A DNA stretch of 64,000 bases. Source: Mesaphorura yosii (lineage: Eukaryota; Arthropoda; Collembola; Poduromorpha; Tullbergiidae). The DNA lies in the NCBI GenBank assembly GCA_009869945.1, contig WIXG01000163.1, forward strand, positions 62,001 to 126,000, given 5' to 3'. Below the pieces are notes generated by a model. It saw only the letters and a list, made by a program, of their open reading frames with translations. It searched no databases and had not been told where the DNA came from. Positions 48,301 through 57,300 of this stretch are shown piece after piece (the stretch's first letter is position 1; each line of letters starts with the position of its first letter). Made by a program: the position numbers and the translations under genes.

Positions 48301-51300
48301 AATTTGAGACAAACCTGCGACTCTGCGAGTATGACACTTGCGTCCGGACATCCTCCTTGAAATCCGTGTTTCCAGGTGGCCAGAATGACCGGCTTCATCA
48401 GCTCGTAGTCGTGCGCATCACAAGGTTGACTTTGCTGGAACAGTTTGACATCGCTCGAGCCCATGGCGATCGTGTCGACAATCACAACCTGGAAAAAGTC
48501 ACAAAGTTTGAGTGAATTCGTCTTTCTTAATTCCAAAACTTAGAAATTCCTTCATGGAGAGCCTTGACGGTGTTTCTGAAGTGCGTGTATTAATGCGTAC
48601 CTCATTCCAAGGCACAAACACCGTTCGCGTCTTGGCGTTGAAGGGACTGCGTCCAAACTGAAGCGTGACTGCCCCGCCTCCGTTGACCATTAGGTCGAAG
48701 GATCCATCGTCCTGTGTCAACGTGAATCCGCCGAGTGGTTCGAGCGGAGAACTGGAAGAGACTCGGACTCCCATCAGTCCGCTCCCGTTCGGCGTCACGA
48801 CCCGACCTCGAACGACACCACTTCGACTGGGAAATCACAGGAGAAGAATTAGTAAGCAGTAGCAGCTCGTAGAAAGCGGAGGATGGCCGATGGTGATGGC
48901 GACGGCGTTCGGACAAGAAATCACAATCACTCCAATCCCATGCTGGTGCATAGTTTGCGGACTGACTACGACCGGTACGACGAAGTCAACGGACACAGAC
49001 ACAGAACAAAAGTGGCACGGGTAGGTGACAAACAGAACAAATATTTAATACAAGAATGGTAGCTGTAGCTGGGTTAGCGAGCGCCGCGCGTTGTCGGACT
49101 GCTTCCCGCTGGGGTTGGAGTGAATTGTTCTACATGCATTGCTACGGTTCAAAAGCGTTGCCTTTTGCTGGCTACGCCAGTTTTCGGTCCTTACCTCTTG
49201 TTGAATTGGCTCCCGAACATACTTTGAGTTTTTTAATCAAAAGCAGCACAAAATCAAAGACAAGTTTCAGAAAACCGAAAGCACAGTAAGGTCAAGAAGG
49301 TGAAAGAAAGAGTCGGAAGAGAGATCGACGATCGAAGACCGCAGCGGCTGCGAGGAAGCGCCTGAATTTTATTTAACGCGCAATTGAAATACCCGTTCGA
49401 AACGGTGACCTGCGAACGCGAAAGGGCCTTGTAAAGGTTTTGTATTGTAAAGAGAGAGAAGAGAAAGGAATTGCGGAGTTGCAAAGACAAAGGGCACAAA
49501 CTGCAAAGTGTGGACGCTTAATGTTAGAAACAGGTAGAGGTCGAGAAGGTGAACGGAGCGGAGCAGAGTCGGGCTCTCGGCGTACCTGCCATTGAACGCG
49601 TCCTGTCGGGCGTAATTCTGGAGACTGCCTTCTTCAATCAGGAACTTCATCTTCTCGAAGAAGGAGGCTGTGATTGCTGGCGGCTGTTTCCGGAGGAGAA
49701 TGTCGATCGGTCTCCGGGCCGAAACACAAAGCTGGCTCTTTGAGCAGATTTCCTGTGCACAGCATTCCGGGTCTTCGCAGTCGGTGAGTCCATCTGTGGA
49801 ACAAAACCAGAATCATTTCCACATTGTCTGTCAGGATCGCTGCAAGGCGCTACTGCTGCTGCGCTGCGAACCTTTGTCATTGTCTTTGGCATCGTTACAG
49901 TTTTGTTCCAGCATTACTGAGCACTCGGGTCCGTTCCAGCCGGAGTGACACTTGCACTCCCAGAATCCTTCCTGGTTCGCCTTGCACTGGCCGTGGCCGG
50001 AGCAGCTGTTGGGACAGCCTTCAAGTGTGCAGTGTTTCCCGTTCCATCCAGTGACGCAGAGGCAGGTTCCATTCTTACACTGGCCGTGCTCGGCGCATCT
50101 GCTCGTAAATAAGGCTCAAGTAAGTACAATTCAAGTTCAGTTACGTTAATCATGGTTTCATTAATGACGTTGACGACAGTTACCGCTTGTCGCAGACGCG
50201 CTGGTTGCAAACCAAGCCGGTCCATCCGTCCGAGCACTGACACCCACTTCCAATGCAGATTCCGTTCGGCCCGCAGTTTGTGTCGCACAATTCTGAAACA
50301 CAAAATTCATTGTTGACAAAATACTTATATTTTACTTTTTAAATACGAATTTTTACTTACCCTGAGAACAATCCTCGCCAGTCCATCGTGGCTCGCAGGT
50401 GCAGGTTTGGGTTTCCAGTGAAAAGCTTCCGTGTGAGGAGCAGTCAGGAAGACACTGCAGGGCTTCGTTGTCGGGCTCAGAGCAGTCCGACCCACGCCAG
50501 CCCTTCTTGCACATGCAGCTTCCGGCGAGGCAGAATCCGTGGCCAGAGCAGGTAGGGTTCGCACAGTCAACTGTGAACGGAAGAAAATGGGCACTTGAAT
50601 TATGCAATTTAATCATGTTAATGGCAACTGGCAACTGCTGTCGTGCCGCCGCTATCGTTCATGATGAGCTGTGCTCGACTTGAATCGATTCCTGTCCGTC
50701 ATTATTCAGATTTCGATTACGAGAGAACGAGAAATGAACGAAAATGTGAGCCGTCACGTCTCAGCCGCCGATAATTTGGAGTCGCTTTCTTTTCGTGTCG
50801 TTAAATTTACAAAGCTTTCAGATTTATTTAGGCAGAAATGAGATTATTTCTTGATTTCTTTCCATTTGTATTCGTGTATGCGTTTGCATGCGCAGTTTGA
50901 AGAAAACACGACCGTTTTATTGACGTTGTTTACTTTAAAGTAATTTCAGGCACTTCTCCGTGACTGCGCTCCAGGTTTTTATGAGTGACGGTGACGGTGA
51001 CGGGGCGACAATGCGCAAAAGACGGGGAAGGCAAGGAGCTGGTTATTGAATTTTCTTTGAAGTTTGTTCATTATGGCTCGCAAAGTGAATATTTTAAAGA
51101 CAACAAGAGTTCCCACTTTCTCCTCGTTAGCAGCAGTCGAGCCGAAAAGCCTCTGCTCGTCAACCGGGCAGGCGACATGGCAGCGAGCACGACTTTATCA
51201 GAATACTAATAATTCAGCACAGTGCGGCGCAACTCGCGAATGAATCAAAGAAACGGACCTGCACTAATAAGAATAAGAACACGAATGGCACATGGCACGC

Positions 51301-54300
51301 AAAATAATGAGAATAGCTCGCAAGAATTAACGCACGCCGTAATTTCTCCATTTCGCATCGTTTGCTGTTTTGTACTTTTCATTAAAAAATTACGCACAGC
51401 CCGTAAATTCGGGTAGTAGCAACGAAATTTTATTTTTATCAACTTTCTTTCGTTTCGCTGCAAAGGAGAAAGTTTAAAACTTCTGCTGCTCCTTGTCAAC
51501 TTGAATATTTTACATTCATGTCTTTTTTCCACGCAGCGTATATTTAGAGGCAAGTTTCTTTGGCAGAGCCTCGGAGAAAGTTTTGACTTTAACTTTATCG
51601 CTCCTGTCGTGTTTCGCAAACAAAGGCTGAGTTGGACAGGCTCTTTGACTCGTCGTTGACTGACCTTCCTGGCAAAATTCGCCTTTGTAGCCACGAAGAC
51701 AATTGCATTTGCCGTTGATACATTTTCCGTGTCCGGAGCAGTCGGAGACTTCGCACTCGTCGTGGTGGAGATTGCATTCTTTGCCCTTCCAGCCGGGGTT
51801 GCACGAACACTCGCCGTTGACGTAATCGCCACGTCCCGAGCAGAGAACGGGACAAACACCTGCAACGAGCAAACAAGCATGAGAACAAATTACGTAAAGC
51901 ATGGCATAACGCATGGTCGCTGTAATCAATCTTGTCCGACGCAATCGCGTCGTCGTGGCCGAGACTCAGGCCTAATGCGAATGCGTCTCAGCCGAGAGAA
52001 TTTTTTTTAAAAGTCGCAGCAACGCCGCCGAAATCGAATTTGATCTCCAGTACTAGCAGCAGCATCATCACGACAGATGAGGCACGCTCCGATACTGCAG
52101 ACTGCAGCCTCCGAGCCGTACGTGGTAAGCAAAAGAAATGGCAATGGCAGCAGCAGTACAGTTTTCCAAATGGGGCTTTCGTGGATCGTTTAGTGCACTC
52201 TCGGGGACAGCTACGAAAATGGGAACACAGCCCGCTCCGTAAAATTATCAACTTTCGAGTGTTAAAATTTTTGCGCACACAGTTGCGTTCAGTGTGCTAT
52301 CGACCTGCCCGGACCACAGGACGATCGACGACAGAGCAACCCATATGAGCGACCCAATAATGGCTGGTGCGACTTACTTCGGCTGCAGTCCTCTCCACCA
52401 AACCCTGGGTTACACTCGCAGTGGCCCGCCTGACACTGTCCGTTCCCCGAGCAGCCGTTCGGACACCCTTCGGTCATCTCCTCCGACACGCTGACCCCAA
52501 ACACGACCTGCTGCGCGTCGCTGTCGTCGTTGTACAGCGACACGAACCAGTGACCCTCTTCCAGGAAGTTGCTAATCTCCTTCGTCACGGAGGGCTGTAA
52601 GGAGCAAGCAACAAAATTGGAAATGCGGCTGCAGTACAGTTGTGCACTACAAAGTTCGGGGAAGGGCAACACTTACGGGTGAGCTGCGGGTCTGCCGCCC
52701 AGTGCCTCCGTTCGTCTTGAAGCCCCGAATGATTTCGACAATGTCGTAGTGCGTGTGCGTTGGAAGCGCGTTGCGTCTGGCGTAGAATCCGATGCTTGCA
52801 CCGCGAGGAACACTCAGCTCCAGTGTAATGTATTGATTCGTCGGTTGGTAAAACTGCATGTTCCAGTAGCCGTACTGCCCAATCGTGTTTTGATGGCGAC
52901 TGCCGAGTGTAATCTCACGAAACGAACTGGACTCTGGGGGGAAATTTGTGGCAGGAAACGGTCGGCCTCCTCCGCCGCCTAATCATAAATCATTGCTTTT
53001 GTGAGACACGGCACGGGTGAAGGACAAAGCGTGTGTTCAGCGCACAAAATGATGAGCACAGAACGGGAAAAGATAAGCAAAAGCAGTCTACGAAATAAGC
53101 AACACGAAACGTTCAAACAACGTAAGCATGGACGATGTCATTGTTGGTGCTGCAACAGCAATACTGCTGACACACACACACACACGGAAGGCTGATGGCA
53201 AGTGGAGAGTCGCAGTCGACTTATCAGACGAAGACGGCGGTGCCCTCACCTTCGCAAGAACATTTACCGTCTGGGCCTTCGCTGCCACCACCACGGCCAC
53301 TACCTGGCTCAAAAGTGACCTCTCCGCTTCCTGACCCCGAGTCTGAGTCTGACCCGACGGGCAGAACGCTGTCGTCGATTTGAGTTGAAGTCTCGCCAAC
53401 GTAAAGCCATGATTCGTCGTCGTCCAGTACAGGAACGACCGGGATCTTCATCGGGAGTCTTACGCCGCCACTACTTCGTGCATTCTTTGCAGCGAGGGGG
53501 CCACGCCCGGACCCTGATCCAGCTCCCGACCCAGAACCAGTGAAAAGGTCATCGTGGGGGTCCGACAGACGCAGAAAACCAGTCGTCGTTGGTGTTGTGT
53601 CGTACTCGCCCGTGTCTTCGACTTCAGCCGACGTTTTGTCTGGACAGGAGCATTGGCAAATGACTCCCGAGTGATAGGGTGGGAGCTGAGTTGTCGAGAT
53701 GCTTGCGAGCCATGCCACAATGCCGGAGCCAGGCCTGCTAATTGCTGTTGCTGTTTGTGTCCCTGTCGTCAGCTGCTGCTGCGGAGAAGAGGAGAAGGAC
53801 GCAAGCTGTGACGCTAATGAGGCATCCGAACCCGGATTCCCAATCACATTCGAATTCAAATCCAAATCAGAGTCGGAGTCAGAGTCATTATCCGTCTTGG
53901 ACTCTGTGCTGCTTCTAGGAATCATTATTGGCGGTGGATCATCATCGCCATCGCTCTCCTTGCGTGATGGTGCAAGATAATTACCGTCACCGTCTGCCGC
54001 CGCCCGGCCCTCATTAGACTCATCGCCATGAATCATTACCGGGCCAGAGCCAACAACTTGCAAACTTTCCCCATTTGTCACTGCTATCTCGACCGGACTC
54101 AGAGTCTTATTACTGACTTCTGATTGTGAGGACGATGTTTCGCTCGATGCGGATGCTGGCGAGATTCGTCCGAATTCTCCGACGATGGAGACGAATTCAA
54201 GAGAATTATCGTGCATCTGCTCTCTATACGCAATTGCCTGCTGCTCGAGCTGCTCGTAGTTTTCGATCAGATTTTCTTCGACCAGCGGCAAGGGCGCCAC

Positions 54301-57300
54301 GTCGTTGTCTTCAGAGTTAGTAGTGTCATTTGCCTCGTCGTCATCGTGCTTGGGCTTTGACTCTGCATTCGCAGCACCCGCGTCATGAGTCACGACGAAG
54401 AGGGGCTGGTGTGGCGGGTTGATCCAGAGTGGTGGTGATCGGATCAGGTTGCTGCTGTAACCACCCTCGTCGCTGTCGCTGTAGGGCTCATCGCCTTGCA
54501 GCCCTCCGTCAGCCTCTGCTTCGTCGTATAGCAGGATTTCTTCGCCGATTTCTGTTTCTGTTTCTTCAGTCGTAGTCGGTTCGGATTGAGATTCTGGTTC
54601 CGATTCTGATTTGAAGTGCGGGCTGGAGCTGTAGCCTTCGTTTTGGAGGCCAACGCCCCACACGCGCTCTGACGGCGAGGACTCCTCTGGTGGAGTGCTG
54701 CCGCTGCTGCTGGCGTCAGTCGAAGGCTCAGATGTTGGCTCGTTTTCGGTTATGGTTTGTATGTCCACATCTTCGTCCATGATGGTGTTTGGAAGCTCAA
54801 CCTCCGTTTCAGCAGTTGACGATGACGGTGGCGATAGCGAAGGAGACGGATTTAGGGGTAAAACATGCCTCCTCATTCGCTTGCTGCTACTTTGCATTTG
54901 CTTTCTACTGCTACTGCTACGCAATCTTTCAAGCAGCTGAACAAAAGTGTCATCGTCATCGTGATCATCTACAAACAAAATCAGTCAGGCTACCCAAAAT
55001 AAAATACAGCATGCATACAAAACCCGCCACCAAAAACTCGGGCGTTTGGTTCAAGAAGCCTTCGTGCAATTTCCGCTACGGTCTCTACTTTCTACCAACA
55101 CCAACACCTGGGCTACGGAGGAAGGAGAGTGGAGCGTGTCTTACCTGGACTGGCAGGGATGGCAGGGTTGGCGGCCGCGCTGTTGTGGCCGTACCGGCCG
55201 CTGCTGCCGCCTTTGCTGTCCCATGATTGTCTCCATTGAGTGGTGGAGTTGTCTTGTTCCGCCGCGTGACTGTACTCACTGTTGCTTACGCTAATAATAT
55301 TCCCGCAGCCCCCGTCGGCGCGGAGGTCGACGGTGCCGGTGCTGAGGAGGACGTTGAAGAGGAGGGAGAGGAGGAGGGCGAGGGAGAGGATGAGGATGAG
55401 GACGCGGTTCCGGGTGCAGTAGCCGCGCATCTTGTACAGGAAGTCCACGTCGTCTGCCGGGAGCTTCGTGGCGCGCGAGCGGAGCGTCAGGTCGCGGAGC
55501 GTGGGGTCCACGCAGCCACCGCGACCGTCACCGGGACCACCGACACCTCCGCCGCCGCCGCCCAGCCCGCTCATGCCCATGTGCAGGCTCTCCTTGTACA
55601 GCAAGCTGCGAGGACACACAGAGAAGGCAGGCGTTAATTAACCATTACGACAATTACCCGTCCTCCCGCCTAATTTCCTTTGACTGCGACTGCGATGCTC
55701 GCGATTTCTCACCTCGATGATTTCTTGCAGGGGCTGCTCCCGGGACTTCCCTTGTAGTCTGACGACGAGTGCTTCGACGTGTGATCTCCTGCACACAAAT
55801 TGGAACGGAACACAGAATTAGACGGATCAAAGGGAAAGCAATTAGACGCCCTTGCCTCTGTCTGCCTCCACCCGCACCCGCTGCCGCTCCTCTATCGCCC
55901 TTCTTACCTTGTGGTATGTAAATTTTGCCTCCAGGAGTTTGCATTATAAATTGATCCATCAGGCTCTCGTGGTTGCTACTGCTGTTCCCTCCGCCGCCGT
56001 GACCATGACTAATGAGTCCGACACCGGTCGTGCTCTTCCCGTTCGAGTTGAGCGTCGTGCGCTTGAGACTGTTGCCCCGATTCCCGAGACCGCCGCCGCC
56101 CAAGTAGTCGAGATTCCCACTCATCATTATTCCACCTGCACGGGCACGGCAAGAAAAAGAGACATTGTTAAGCATTGCTTGGGCAGGCAAGTATTTAGTA
56201 TTTATCGGCCGAGCGACCGCGCATTAATAACTTCCCTAATTATAAGCGCGAGCAACTGCTCGTATCTCGCTACCAAATTTTCTCTTTTTGCTCCTAGAAT
56301 TCGCAAACGCTGGTAGACTTTGTGCTTGACACAATAATTAAGCGCTGTGGTGTTGGGCAGGAATTGCTCGAAGCGATCAAGAAAAGCGGAAAGCGAAAAC
56401 GCTGCAACGAAGTCTACTTTTTGCTTTCTGCTACCGCCAGCCTCTCCATTTAATTAGAAGGCATGTGTGCGTGAAAAATACCCGAAAGAAACGTGGACTA
56501 ATTACCAACCGACTTCTCAGCATCGGCTGCGTAAGACAATTTTCCATTCGTATCCGTTCATTCGCAAGCAACTGACTGAGATCGATTCTTTGTCTCTCGC
56601 TGAGGCTGAGATCACTCGAGCTCGGGCACTTTGTGCCGTGTACGTACGCTGTTGACAAAACTAACAAGAGTTTCACTGTCCTTACTTTACTTTATTTTTA
56701 TCTGCGTAATAAAAATGGAGCACAGCACAGCACTGAAAATGATCCAAAACTTGAATAATTGCACGGCATTCGAGACATACGTTTGTGTGTCCATAATTTG
56801 CCATTTCAAAGTTGTTCTTTTCCTCTTCGAGTTTTCCCCGTTTTCTTGTCCGCACTTTTATTGGTACACGGTACTCGGCACACTTTTAAGACTCAATTTC
56901 TTATACAAGTGCAAATACGCAAATGCTGTGCGCCACGGCGGCGGTGAGCGTAAAGTAAACAGTGCGGAAAGTTTAAGAGCGAGCATCTTTCGCGCAGAGC
57001 AAACGAGCCACGCACTGCTCTGAATAAATGCGGAGAATTGTTTACATAGCGAATGTGTAATATGTAATGCGAATTCAAATACCGGGCGGCGCAATTCGAG
57101 GAAATGCCAGGAAGAAGTGTCGTCACTTGTGCATCTGAATACCACATGCGATATTAAATATTAAAATATTAAACTCGGGTGCTTAAATTTGCTTGAAGCC
57201 AGACCACATGCGCACGGGACGCATTTATGAGAGAAAGCAGCGTAGCAGGGCTCGGCCAGCCACTTTCACCCGCTACCGAAATCAATCACAGACCACAAAT

